From NCBI RefSeq assembly GCF_052072235.1, contig NZ_CM125436.1, positions 1,792,001 to 1,856,000 of the forward strand: a DNA stretch of 64,000 bases, given 5' to 3'. This document shows positions 42,034-50,171 of this stretch, in pieces. Under the pieces are notes generated by a model. That model saw only the letters and a program-made list of their open reading frames with translations, was not told the DNA's origin and did not search any database. Numbering within the stretch: the stretch's first letter is position 1; the number at the start of each line of letters is the position of its first letter. The stretch is from Brevibacillus_D fluminis_A (lineage in GTDB: Bacteria; Bacillota; Bacilli; Brevibacillales; Brevibacillaceae). Both the position numbers and the translations under genes were made by a program.

Positions 42034-43464
42034 TTACTGCGTAATATCTTGTTTTTTCGCATCGCTGGACGTTTGATAGGCTTGCGGGTTTGCCTTTTTC
42101 CAGATGAAGTAGGCGATGGTGATGAAAATGAGCCACGGGAAGCCGAGTGTCAGCGTATCTTTGAACTCCGGCTGGAACCAGGTAGACAAGACGACCGCTG
42201 CCAGCAAAAGCGCGCCGAAAATCGTCAGATACGGATAGCCGATCATGCGCACGGGAAGCAGGCGACCGCCTGCTTGCTCCCATTTCCGGCGGAAGTACAG
42301 ATGGGTGACGAACACCATGAACCAGGCAAACATCGCGCCAAAGCTGGACAAGGAAATCATGACGATGAACGCATTGTCCGGATTGACAGTATTGATAATC
42401 GTGGCGATGGCGATCCCTGCCGTCGACAACGCAAGCGCTTTCAATGGAACGCCTTTTTTGCTCACGCTGCCGAGCGAGGCAGGGGCAAAACCGGCGCGGG
42501 ACAGCGAAAAGAGCATGCGGGTCGCAATGTACAGCTGGCTGTTCATCGCCGAGAGGGCTGCGGTCAGAACGACGAAATTCATGATGCCGGCGCCGCCCGG
42601 GAAGTTAATCAGCTCAAACACTTTCACGAACGGGCTCTTGTCGCCGCCTGCCTGCTTCCACGGAATAATCATCAGCATGAGTGCCAGCGTGAGCAAATAG
42701 AAGAGCACGAGACGGACGACGGCCGATTTCAGCGCGATCGGCACGGCTTTTTCCGGTTCCTTGGCTTCGCCAGCGCTGACGGCGATCATTTCGATGCTCA
42801 AATAGCTGAACAAGGAGATAAAAATCGCGATCCACATGCCCCACGCGCCATTCGGGAAAAACCCGCCGTCATTGGTCAAGTTTTGCACGCCCATGTCCGG
42901 GTGGGAATTGGTGCCGAAGACGACGGTAGCGCCAAGGATGATGAATGCGACGATGGCAACGACTTTCACCATCGAGAACCAGTATTCCACTTTGCCAAAC
43001 AGATTGACGCTTGTAGCATTCACATAAATAAGTGCGGCGGAAAAGAGAACGACCCAAAGCAAGCCGGGAACATCGGGAAACCAATATTTCATATAGACCG
43101 ACATGGCCGACACTTCCGTCCCGACGGCGCAGACCAGGCTGAACCAGTAGGAGTAGCGGACGGTGAAGCCAGCCCATGGGTTGATGTAGCGTTCCGCATG
43201 GGCGCCGAAAGAGCCTGTTGTCGGATGGGCGACGGTCATTTCCGCAAGGCAGCCCATCAAAAGGAGGGCGATGATTGCCCCGATGGCATAGCTTACGATC
43301 ACGCTTGGACCGGCAAAGCCGATGGCCATGCCGCTTCCAAGGAACAGACCGGTGCCGATCGCCCCGCCGATTGCGATCATCGAAAGCTGACGTGTGGTAA
43401 GTCCGCGCTGAAGTCCTTTCTCTCTCTCCATAATGTCCTGAAATTGATCTTGCTTCAAAGCCAT
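42034..43464 (-). CDS. Amino-acid permease (APC family) beside kynureninase
   Basis: This is a twelve-helix permease of 476 residues, of the AAT/GABA-permease branch. The start motif LTTRQLSMIAIGGAIGTGLFLGSG is diagnostic, followed by FGAHAERYINPWAGFTVRYSYWFS and SLFSYLSIEMIAVSAGEAKEPEKAVPIA. It lies 33 bases downstream of kynU on the same strand, so kynurenine, tryptophan or another aromatic amino acid is the likely substrate (inference). ATG 43464 follows AAGGGGG. Confidence 0.9.
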   Translation of the reverse strand: MALKQDQFQDIMEREKGLQRGLTTRQLSMIAIGGAIGTGLFLGSGMAIGFAGPSVIVSYAIGAIIALLLMGCLAEMTVAHPTTGSFGAHAERYINPWAGFTVRYSYWFSLVCAVGTEVSAMSVYMKYWFPDVPGLLWVVLFSAALIYVNATSVNLFGKVEYWFSMVKVVAIVAFIILGATVVFGTNSHPDMGVQNLTNDGGFFPNGAWGMWIAIFISLFSYLSIEMIAVSAGEAKEPEKAVPIALKSAVVRLVLFYLLTLALMLMIIPWKQAGGDKSPFVKVFELINFPGGAGIMNFVVLTAALSAMNSQLYIATRMLFSLSRAGFAPASLGSVSKKGVPLKALALSTAGIAIATIINTVNPDNAFIVMISLSSFGAMFAWFMVFVTHLYFRRKWEQAGGRLLPVRMIGYPYLTIFGALLLAAVVLSTWFQPEFKDTLTLGFPWLIFITIAYFIWKKANPQAYQTSSDAKKQDITQ

Positions 43465-43497
43465 GCGATTGACCCCCTTAGACAAAAGTATTGACGC

Positions 43498-44787
43498 TTA
43501 CGCTACGACTCCACGCTTGTTTTCATATTTTTCGTACGATTTCTCCTGCATGATCTGCTTGAGGATTTGGACGCACTGCCACACCTCGCCATACGTGTTG
43601 TAGAGCGCGACAGGCGCGAGACGGATGATGTTCGGCGCGCGGAAATCCGGGATGAGATGATGCTCCTCCTTCAACGTCCGGCAGATGCGGATCGCTTCTT
43701 CATGCTCAAGCGAGACGTGACCGCCCCTGCGGTGATCCTCTTGCGGATTGGCAATGGTAAAGCCCATGCCGTCCAGTTCATGCGCGATGAGATCCATCAT
43801 GTAGCGGGTGAGCGCGAGCGATTTGCGGCGCAGCTTTTCCATCGTGGCTTCTGCAAAAATTTCCAGCGAGCCGATGAATGGTGCCAGACTCAGGACGTGT
43901 GGCGTGCCGAGCTGGAAAGCGCCCGCATTTTCGGCTGGCGTAAGCGCGTGCTCCATATCGAACTGTTTGTCTTTTCGCGAGCTGTACCAGCCGGTAAGTC
44001 CCGGCGTGCGACCGAAATGCTTGCGGTTCACATACAGCCCGCCAACGCCGCCAGGGCCGCTGTTCAAATACTTGTAATTGCACCAGTACGCGAAATCGAC
44101 ACCCCACTTGCTGAACTCGTGCGGCACTGCGCCGACCGAATGGCAGCCGTCAAAGCCGATAAGAATGCCGCGCGCATGGGCCTCCTTCGTCAAACGCTCG
44201 ATGTCGAGCAGCTGTCCGCTGCGGTACAGCACGGTTGGCAGCACGATCAAAGCTACGTCATCGGTCATCGCGGCGATGATGTCTTCTTCCTCAATCAGGC
44301 GGCCGTCCCGGCTTTTGATGCGGATGAGATGCTCATCCGGATCGAGGCCGTGCAGCTTCAGCTGGCTTTGCAGGGCATAAATGTCCGAAGGAAAATCCAG
44401 CTCGGTGGCGATGATTTTGTTGCGTGTCGGCGATGGAGTAAAAAAGGTTGCGGCCAACACGTGGAGGTTGCTGGTCGTGGAACCGGTTACAATGACCTCG
44501 TCAGGATCGGCGCCGACAATGGATGCGCTCCTCTCTCCCAATAACTCTGACAAATAAAACCAGGGATATTTCCCCTGTGTCCATCCGTCGATTCCCAACT
44601 CCTTCCACGATTCGATCAGCTCCATCAGCGTCCGTTCCGAACGCTTGGACATCAGCCCCAAAGAGTTGCCGTCCAGATAGATGGTGCCAAGTTTGAGATA
44701 AAATTCAGTGCGGAAATGGGCCAGTTCGTCGTTGGCGTCGAGCGCCTCCGCATAGGCAAGGGACGGGTCAAAAGATGTGTGGGACAT
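43498..44787 (-). CDS. kynU: Kynureninase
   Basis: This PLP enzyme cleaves kynurenine or 3-hydroxykynurenine to anthranilate or 3-hydroxyanthranilate plus alanine. Its 429 residues show IYLDGNSLGLMSKRSERTL, FDGCHSVGAVPHEFSKWGVDFAYWCNYKYLNSGPGG with the Schiff-base Lys in NYKYLN, and GWYSSRKDKQFDM. ATG 44787 follows AAAGGAGG. With a 3-hydroxylated substrate it would feed the nba pathway encoded 9 kb away on the other strand. Confidence 0.97.
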   Translation of the reverse strand: MSHTSFDPSLAYAEALDANDELAHFRTEFYLKLGTIYLDGNSLGLMSKRSERTLMELIESWKELGIDGWTQGKYPWFYLSELLGERSASIVGADPDEVIVTGSTTSNLHVLAATFFTPSPTRNKIIATELDFPSDIYALQSQLKLHGLDPDEHLIRIKSRDGRLIEEEDIIAAMTDDVALIVLPTVLYRSGQLLDIERLTKEAHARGILIGFDGCHSVGAVPHEFSKWGVDFAYWCNYKYLNSGPGGVGGLYVNRKHFGRTPGLTGWYSSRKDKQFDMEHALTPAENAGAFQLGTPHVLSLAPFIGSLEIFAEATMEKLRRKSLALTRYMMDLIAHELDGMGFTIANPQEDHRRGGHVSLEHEEAIRICRTLKEEHHLIPDFRAPNIIRLAPVALYNTYGEVWQCVQILKQIMQEKSYEKYENKRGVVA

Positions 44788-44806
44788 AAGGTCCTCCTTT
44801 GCATAA

Positions 44807-44897
44807 ATACGTATGTGATGCAGTGTGCATGCGCAACTTGATTCCTAGCGTACTTAAAATATGACATGATGTCAATAATGTAGAACGAAATATTTCG
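44807..44897. promoter_or_regulatory. kynU promoter with several palindromes in the kynU-tetR gap
   Basis: On the minus strand, TTGACA (44870-44875), 17 bases and TACGCT form a kynU promoter with a perfect -35. TGACA-TGA-TGTCA (44862-44874) overlaps that -35. Further palindromes are ATGCA-GTG-TGCAT (44818-44830), ATACGTAT (44807-44814) and CGAAATATTTCG (44886-44897). The first is best placed as a repressor operator for the divergent TetR protein. Confidence 0.5.
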
Positions 44898-44964
44898 AAA
44901 ATTTGACCTCTTTCCTTTTTGCATACAAGCGTGTATTCTAAGATGATGGAGGGGGAGGAGCAAC

Positions 44965-45582
44965 GTGCAGAACTCAAAGCAGCTGGTAGACGGGCGGCAC
45001 CTGCGGTCCATCCAGACGCGACTGAAGCTGTTGGAAGCAGCGCGTACCGTTTTTCTTGAAGAAGGCTTCAACAAAGCGACGATCTCCCAGATCATCAAGC
45101 TCGCCAAGACCGGCTACGGTACGGCATACGTTCATTTCACAGGCAAGGATGACCTGTTGATCGTACTGATCGAAGACGTGATGGCCCAGTTTTTTGAGAT
45201 CGCCCAAACACCGTTTTTCCCGCGTTCAAAAGAGGAAGCGCGCGGTATCATCTATAATCAGGTGTTGACCTTCTTGAAGCTGGCGGAATCCAACCGCCAG
45301 ATGATGCAGGTTTTTTCCGAAGCGATGGGCTTGTCTCCGGCGATCAAAACCAAGTGGGAAGAAATCCGCCAAAAATTTATCGAGGGGATCACCCGCGATA
45401 TTCGATATTCGCAGGAACAAGGCTTGGCCCGCACCGATTTGAAGGCGGAAGTGGTAGCGCCGGGCTGGTTTTATTCCAATGAAATGTACCAATGGAGCAT
45501 CGTTTCCAATGAGCATCCCGCCTCTTTGGAGGAGATTGCGCAGACGCTCACGGCGATGTATACGGACGGTCTATATTTGTAA
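44965..45582 (+). CDS. TetR/AcrR family regulator
   Basis: This 205-residue regulator has an N-terminal helix-turn-helix region RLKLLEAARTVFLEEGFNKATISQIIKLAKTGYGTAYVHFTGKDDLL (about 14-60) and a helical ligand domain with no identified ligand. It starts with GTG, five bases after GGGGGAGGAG. It is divergent from kynU and probably represses the kynU-permease pair until a kynurenine-pathway metabolite binds. Confidence 0.93.
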   Translation: MQNSKQLVDGRHLRSIQTRLKLLEAARTVFLEEGFNKATISQIIKLAKTGYGTAYVHFTGKDDLLIVLIEDVMAQFFEIAQTPFFPRSKEEARGIIYNQVLTFLKLAESNRQMMQVFSEAMGLSPAIKTKWEEIRQKFIEGITRDIRYSQEQGLARTDLKAEVVAPGWFYSNEMYQWSIVSNEHPASLEEIAQTLTAMYTDGLYL

Positions 45583-45978
45583 GTCCGCTCGTTTTTTCTT
45601 GACGGGAGGCGCCGTTTATCTTATTTTTTAGTTGATAGCATGCAAAAGAGTCTCAAGCAGCCGCATATGCGTAGCATACATGCAAAGGAGAGTCGGATCA
45701 CGCATCCGCCTCCTTTTGTTTTGTTTCCACCCGATTCTTACGTGATACCTGCCCGCGTTACATAGAAGCAGGCGCCAGCATATTCTTAGTAAAGGCGCAA
45801 ACGGCGATTTTACGCTGGTATAGGCGGCCTGATGGCAGGCAAGACGAATGCATACATGAAACAGGAAGCAAACGTTTGTTCATGAAGAAAAGTAAGGCAT
45901 TTTTTGCAGCATTCGTGGTCAAATCTAGGTCTTATGAAAAGCGAAACCCGTTTTTCATTAAAAAAGGAGCATCGATGC
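45583..45978 (+). other. Non-coding interval between tetR and murI
   Basis: No convincing gene is seen in these 396 bases. The interval holds the tetR terminator, two imperfect copies of a motif ATGCAAA(A/G)GAG near 45643 and 45680, the short palindrome GCATATGC, and the A+T-rich leader of murI. A clear sigma-A promoter for murI was not identified. Confidence 0.6.
45683..45722 (+). terminator. Terminator after the TetR gene
   Basis: CAAAGGAG pairs with CTCCTTTTG, with an inner stem CGGAT/ATCCG, followed by TTTTG. It lies about 100 bases after the stop codon. Confidence 0.65.
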
Positions 45979-46782
45979 ATGAATAGACAGCAGGCGATCG
46001 GCATCATTGATTCAGGAGTGGGCGGTCTTACGGTAGCTCGTGAGATTTTTCAACAGCTGCCCAATGAAAAGCTGGTGTACGTAGGCGACAATGCGAGATG
46101 TCCATACGGTTCCCGTTCCGCAGACGAAATCCGTGCCTTTACCTATCAGATGATCCGGTTTTTGGAACAGTTTTCGATCAAGGCGCTCGTGATCGCCTGC
46201 AATACGGCGGCAGCTGTCGTATTGGAAGAGCTGGTCGGACAGAGCGATCTGCCGATCATCGGCGTCATCGAGCCGGGGGCGCGCGCGGCGATTTCCGCCA
46301 GCCGCAGCGGCAGGATCGGCATTATTGGAACGGAAACGACGGTCCGCACGCAAGCGTATGTGCGTGCGCTGCGGCGCATCAATCCGGAGTTGTATTTTGC
46401 AAGTCTGGCCTGCCCGGCGTTTGTTCCGCTGGTGGAAGGACAGCTTTTGGAAACCGAGGAAGCGCACCGGATCGTCACGGAAAGTCTGGAACCGCTGAAG
46501 CGGGAAGGAATCGACACGTTGATCCTCGGTTGTACCCATTACCCGCTTTTGGCGCCACTGATCCAGGATGCGATGGGAAATGACATCACGCTGATCAATT
46601 CCGGGGAGGAGACGGCGCTTGGGTTATCCCATTTGCTGGAGATCCATGATCTGCACGCCGCGCCGGGCAGCGGGGAGCCAACCCACCGTTTCTTCACGAG
46701 CGGTGATCCGCAAGTGTTCAAGGAAATCGGCGAACAGTGGCTGAATCGCAAGCTGTATGTGGAGCGTTTCCAGCCGGAATAG
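45979..46782 (+). CDS. murI: Glutamate racemase
   Basis: This cofactor-independent enzyme makes D-glutamate for peptidoglycan. In 267 residues the two catalytic cysteines appear in VIACNTAAAVVLEEL and LILGCTHYPLLAPLI, with IIDSGVGGLTVAREI at the N-terminus and YVGDNARCPYGSRS. ATG 45979 follows AAAAGGAG. It leads the conserved Bacillus cluster racE/murI - gerM - rph. Confidence 0.97.
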   Translation: MNRQQAIGIIDSGVGGLTVAREIFQQLPNEKLVYVGDNARCPYGSRSADEIRAFTYQMIRFLEQFSIKALVIACNTAAAVVLEELVGQSDLPIIGVIEPGARAAISASRSGRIGIIGTETTVRTQAYVRALRRINPELYFASLACPAFVPLVEGQLLETEEAHRIVTESLEPLKREGIDTLILGCTHYPLLAPLIQDAMGNDITLINSGEETALGLSHLLEIHDLHAAPGSGEPTHRFFTSGDPQVFKEIGEQWLNRKLYVERFQPE

Positions 46783-46879
46783 ACAACCGGCATTTCGTCC
46801 CTTTTTACGGACAATCCACGCATAATCATCATGGAAGTTCGTATACATGGTAGTACAAAGTGTTGCGAGGAGGTTACAC

Positions 46880-47959
46880 ATGATGGGAAGCGGGCGTTTG
46901 ATAAAAGTGACGGCAGTTGTCGGTGTAAGTGCGATGCTTCTTTCCGGATGCAGCCTGTTTGGTTCGTCAGAGGAAACCAGCAATTTGAATGCAACTCCGC
47001 AAGCGACAGCGGGAATTGATCCCAATGCGGCGACCCCGGCAGACGGCACGCAGCCGCTGCAGGTGCCGACGACGGCGGACGGCACGACTGCCCAGGCGAC
47101 GGTGCACCCAACCGTGTATCTGCTTGACCCGAACGGCTATGTCGTACCGGTCATGCTGACGCTGCCGAAAGCAGAAGGATCGGCCAAACAAGTCCTGACC
47201 TACATGATCAAGGGCGGCCCTGTCCAGCAGCTGCTGCCGCAAGGGTTCCAGGCGATTTTGCCGGAAGGGACGAAAGTGCTTGGCATGTCCATCAAGGAAG
47301 GGGTCGCCACGGTTGACTTTTCCAAGGAATTTACGAAATACGATGCCAAGGATGAGCAAAAAGTGGTCGATGCCATCACGCGGGCGCTGACGGAGTTTCC
47401 GAACATTAAAAATGTGACGATTTGGGTAAATGGCACGCCACTGGCCGAAATGCCTGCAGCCAAAACGCCGGTATCGCTGCTGCAGCGCGGAAACGGTATT
47501 AATCTGGAACTGGCGGACGGCACGATTCCTGGTCAAACGACACCGGTCACCGTCTACTTCCAGTCGCAGTTGGATGAAAAGCATAACTATTTTGTCCCTG
47601 TTACCCGCTTGATTCCGGAAACCGAGAATCGGGCAAAAGCGGTGGTTGAGGAATTCATCAAAGGGCCAAGCGAAGGTTCGCCGCTCTTCAATTCCTTGGT
47701 GAGCACGACACGCGTTCTGGGCGTGGAGCAATCGAACGGGACCGTGGTCGTCAATTTGAGCGATGAAGCGCTCTCCTATGATAAAGGCAAGGAGCCGAGT
47801 CCGGAAGCGATGGAAGCGCTCGTGCTATCGCTCACGGAGAGCACCGGCAGCCAGAAGGTGCAAATCAAGGTGGACGGCAAGCCATTGGCGCAGGCGGGAG
47901 ACCTCGACCTGAGCAAACCGGTTGTCCGGCCGAAGGAAATCAATGCGACACTGTTCTGA
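46880..47959 (+). CDS. gerM: GerM sporulation/germination lipoprotein
   Basis: This 359-residue lipoprotein has the lipobox LLSGCS with lipidated Cys24. After a Thr/Ala-rich tether come two GerMN domains (about 85-210 and 225-350), each with the pattern AKQVLTYMIKGG / AKAVVEEFIKGP, LLPQGFQ and VVDAITRALTEF. In Bacillus subtilis GerM is needed for normal sporulation and germination and is placed between racE and rph, as here. ATG 46880 follows CGAGGAGG. A terminator follows. Confidence 0.95.
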   Translation: MMGSGRLIKVTAVVGVSAMLLSGCSLFGSSEETSNLNATPQATAGIDPNAATPADGTQPLQVPTTADGTTAQATVHPTVYLLDPNGYVVPVMLTLPKAEGSAKQVLTYMIKGGPVQQLLPQGFQAILPEGTKVLGMSIKEGVATVDFSKEFTKYDAKDEQKVVDAITRALTEFPNIKNVTIWVNGTPLAEMPAAKTPVSLLQRGNGINLELADGTIPGQTTPVTVYFQSQLDEKHNYFVPVTRLIPETENRAKAVVEEFIKGPSEGSPLFNSLVSTTRVLGVEQSNGTVVVNLSDEALSYDKGKEPSPEAMEALVLSLTESTGSQKVQIKVDGKPLAQAGDLDLSKPVVRPKEINATLF

Positions 47960-47974
47960 TTTTCGCAACACACG

Positions 47975-48004
47975 CCACGCCAGATTTGCCTGGCGTGGAT
48001 TTTC
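47975..48004 (+). terminator. Terminator after gerM
   Basis: A perfect stem CCACGCCAG / CTGGCGTGG with a six-base loop, followed by ATTTTC. Confidence 0.85.
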
Positions 48005-48080
48005 ATGTAGAGGACAAAAAAACTGCAAAAGTTTTCCAGTACGCAGGTCTGCCCAAGAGTAGCAGAATGTTTCGCTGCTC

Positions 48081-48089
48081 TGGTATAAT
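48081..48089 (+). promoter_or_regulatory. Extended -10 promoter before rph
   Basis: TGG-TATAAT is an extended -10 element 54 bases before the rph start. The -35 region is poor, as is usual for extended -10 promoters. Confidence 0.5.
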
Positions 48090-48142
48090 GAGCGGAAGTT
48101 GGACCAGTTTTTGGAGTGAATTGAAAACAGGAGGAACATGGA

Positions 48143-48916
48143 ATGAGAAATGATGGACGTGTGAGCGACCAATTGCGCCCGGTGACCATCACCCGCAATT
48201 ACATAAAGCACGCAGAAGGGTCTTGCCTGATCGAGGTCGGCGATACCAAAGTGATTTGCACCGCCTCACTGGAAGAACGGGTTCCTCCCTTTATGCGGGG
48301 CGGCGGAAAAGGCTGGATTACCGCTGAATATTCGATGCTTCCGCGCGCGACGGAAACGCGCAACGCCCGCGAATCGTCGAAAGGAAAGCTGGGCGGAAGA
48401 ACGATGGAAATCCAGCGTTTGATCGGACGGACGCTGCGCTCGGTCGTCGCACTGGAATCCATGGGCGAGCGCACGATCTGGATCGACTGCGACGTCATCC
48501 AGGCGGATGGCGGCACCCGCACAGCATCGATCACCGGCGCTTTTGTCGCAATGGTCGATGCCATGTACAAACTGGTTCAAAGCGGAACGTGGAAAAAACT
48601 GCCGATCACCGACTATTTGGCGGCCACCTCGGTAGGCATCATCAACGGCGAAGCGCTGCTCGACCTCAATTATAAAGAAGATTCGACTGCGACCGTCGAC
48701 ATGAACGTGATCATGACAGGTGCGGGCAAATATGTCGAGCTGCAGGGGACGGGAGAGGAAGCACCGTTTACCCCGGCCGAGCTGACTGCACTGCTGGCGC
48801 TCGCGCAGACGGGAATCGCGGATTTGATCGAGGCGCAAAAACAGGCGCTGGGCGAGTTGACGCAATACATACATACACAGCCTGCACAGGAAGTGAAAGA
48901 GGGAAGCCATGCCTAG
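48143..48916 (+). CDS. rph: Ribonuclease PH
   Basis: This phosphorolytic 3'-5' exoribonuclease trims tRNA 3' ends, 257 residues forming a hexamer. Signature segments are MRNDGRVSDQLRPVTI, GGGKGWITAEYSMLPRATETRNARESSKGKLGGRTMEIQRLIGRTLRSVV and DCDVIQADGGTRTASITGAFVA. It overlaps the next gene by eight bases. Confidence 0.98.
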   Translation: MRNDGRVSDQLRPVTITRNYIKHAEGSCLIEVGDTKVICTASLEERVPPFMRGGGKGWITAEYSMLPRATETRNARESSKGKLGGRTMEIQRLIGRTLRSVVALESMGERTIWIDCDVIQADGGTRTASITGAFVAMVDAMYKLVQSGTWKKLPITDYLAATSVGIINGEALLDLNYKEDSTATVDMNVIMTGAGKYVELQGTGEEAPFTPAELTALLALAQTGIADLIEAQKQALGELTQYIHTQPAQEVKEGSHA

Positions 48917-49517
48917 TCAAGCGAACGAAAAAAAGGTTGTGCTCGCGACGCGCAACCAGGGGAAAGTAAAAGAGTTCAATAAAATGTTCGCCGAGCTGGG
49001 CTATACCGCCGTCAGCTTGGCGGATTTTCCCGACGCGCCCGACGTGGTCGAAGACGGGGACACGTTTGAAGCCAATGCGGTGAAAAAAGCGGTGGAAACC
49101 GCGGCCTTTCTCGGCTGTGCCGTGCTGGCCGACGACTCCGGACTGGAAGTGGACGCGCTGAACGGAGCGCCTGGCGTCTATTCCGCCCGCTACGCCGGCG
49201 AGCACGGGAACGACGAGGCGAACTGGCGCAAGCTGTTGGCGGAGCTGGAAGGCGTGCCGGATGAAAAGCGCACCGCCCGTTTTCGCTGCACGCTGGCTTA
49301 CGTCGCGCCGGGCGAAGCCCCGGTGATCGCGACCGGCACATGCGAAGGGATGATCGCCCATGAGCCGAAGGGGACGAACGGCTTCGGTTACGATCCGGTG
49401 TTTTACTTGCCGGAACGCGGCTGCATGATGGCAGAGATCGATCCGGCGACCAAAAACCGGATCAGCCACCGGGCGGCGGCAATGCACCAGCTCATGCAAA
49501 TTTTCCGGGGAGAGTGA
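48909..49517 (+). CDS. XTP/dITP diphosphatase (RdgB/HAM1 family)
   Basis: This house-cleaning enzyme hydrolyses non-canonical purine nucleoside triphosphates to monophosphates. Its 202 residues contain VLATRNQGKVKEFN, VLADDSGLEVDALNGAPGVYSARYAG and GTNGFGYDPVFYLPERGCMMAEI. The position after rph equals Bacillus ysnA. Confidence 0.97.
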   Translation: MPSQANEKKVVLATRNQGKVKEFNKMFAELGYTAVSLADFPDAPDVVEDGDTFEANAVKKAVETAAFLGCAVLADDSGLEVDALNGAPGVYSARYAGEHGNDEANWRKLLAELEGVPDEKRTARFRCTLAYVAPGEAPVIATGTCEGMIAHEPKGTNGFGYDPVFYLPERGCMMAEIDPATKNRISHRAAAMHQLMQIFRGE

Positions 49518-49524
49518 ACGGGCG

Positions 49525-50058
49525 ATGAGCATTCTCATCCTCAGCGATTCACACGGAGCGACAGCGGAAGTGAAAGCGGCAGTGGACCGCCATCAGACGG
49601 AACACGTGTTTCATTGCGGCGATTTTTGCACCGACCGCAAAAAGGCGCCATTTTCTGCCATGCGGCTCGTTCGCGGCAATTGCGACGTGGATACCAAAGT
49701 GCCGCTTGAGCTGGGCAGCGTCTGGAAAAACTTGCGTATCTATCAAACGCACGGCCATCTGTTCGGCGTCAAAAGCTCGCTGTTAAAGCTCCATTACCGC
49801 GCGGAGGAAACCGGGGCGAATCTTGTGATTTTCGGGCATTCGCACGTGCCGGTGTGCACGGTTGAACGGGATATTTTGTTCCTCAATCCCGGCAGCATGC
49901 TGCAGCCTCGCCACTTTCCGGTGCCAACCTATGCGCTGGTAGAGGAAGACGAGGCGGGCGCTGATTTTGTCACTGTCAAAGTTACCTTTTTCGACATCAA
50001 GGGGAACACGGTGAACGAGCGCGGCGGCACGTTTCGACTGCGCAGGCAAGCGCCTTGA
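49525..50058 (+). CDS. ysnB: YfcE/MJ0936-type metallophosphoesterase
   Basis: This 177-residue calcineurin-like phosphodiesterase has all metal-binding blocks: LILSDSHG, HCGDFC, VRGNCD, THGHLFG and FGHSHVP. Substrate is unknown, as for its Bacillus counterpart YsnB. It is the last gene of the rph operon, seven bases after the pyrophosphatase stop. The tig promoter begins within its stop region. Confidence 0.95.
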   Translation: MSILILSDSHGATAEVKAAVDRHQTEHVFHCGDFCTDRKKAPFSAMRLVRGNCDVDTKVPLELGSVWKNLRIYQTHGHLFGVKSSLLKLHYRAEETGANLVIFGHSHVPVCTVERDILFLNPGSMLQPRHFPVPTYALVEEDEAGADFVTVKVTFFDIKGNTVNERGGTFRLRRQAP

Positions 50059-50082
50059 AATATCTTTCGTATGTGATATACT
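50055..50082 (+). promoter_or_regulatory. Sigma-A promoter of tig
   Basis: TTGAAA, 16 bases, TATACT, with TG one base before the -10 (extended -10). About 90 bases of leader precede the tig start. A second TATAAT lies at 50090-50095 without a clear -35. Confidence 0.6.
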
Positions 50083-50171
50083 AAAATGGTTATAATGGCA
50101 TGTAATGTACGTCGATATACGGTGTACTTGTGCAAGGTCCTTTGGAAACATTCTAGGAGGGGAAGTTTAAA

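Noticed and set aside
50059..50171. Possible tRNA gene before tig, as in Bacillus subtilis near ysnB
   Set aside because: The interval contains promoter elements and a leader but no cloverleaf or GTTCRA-type T-loop.
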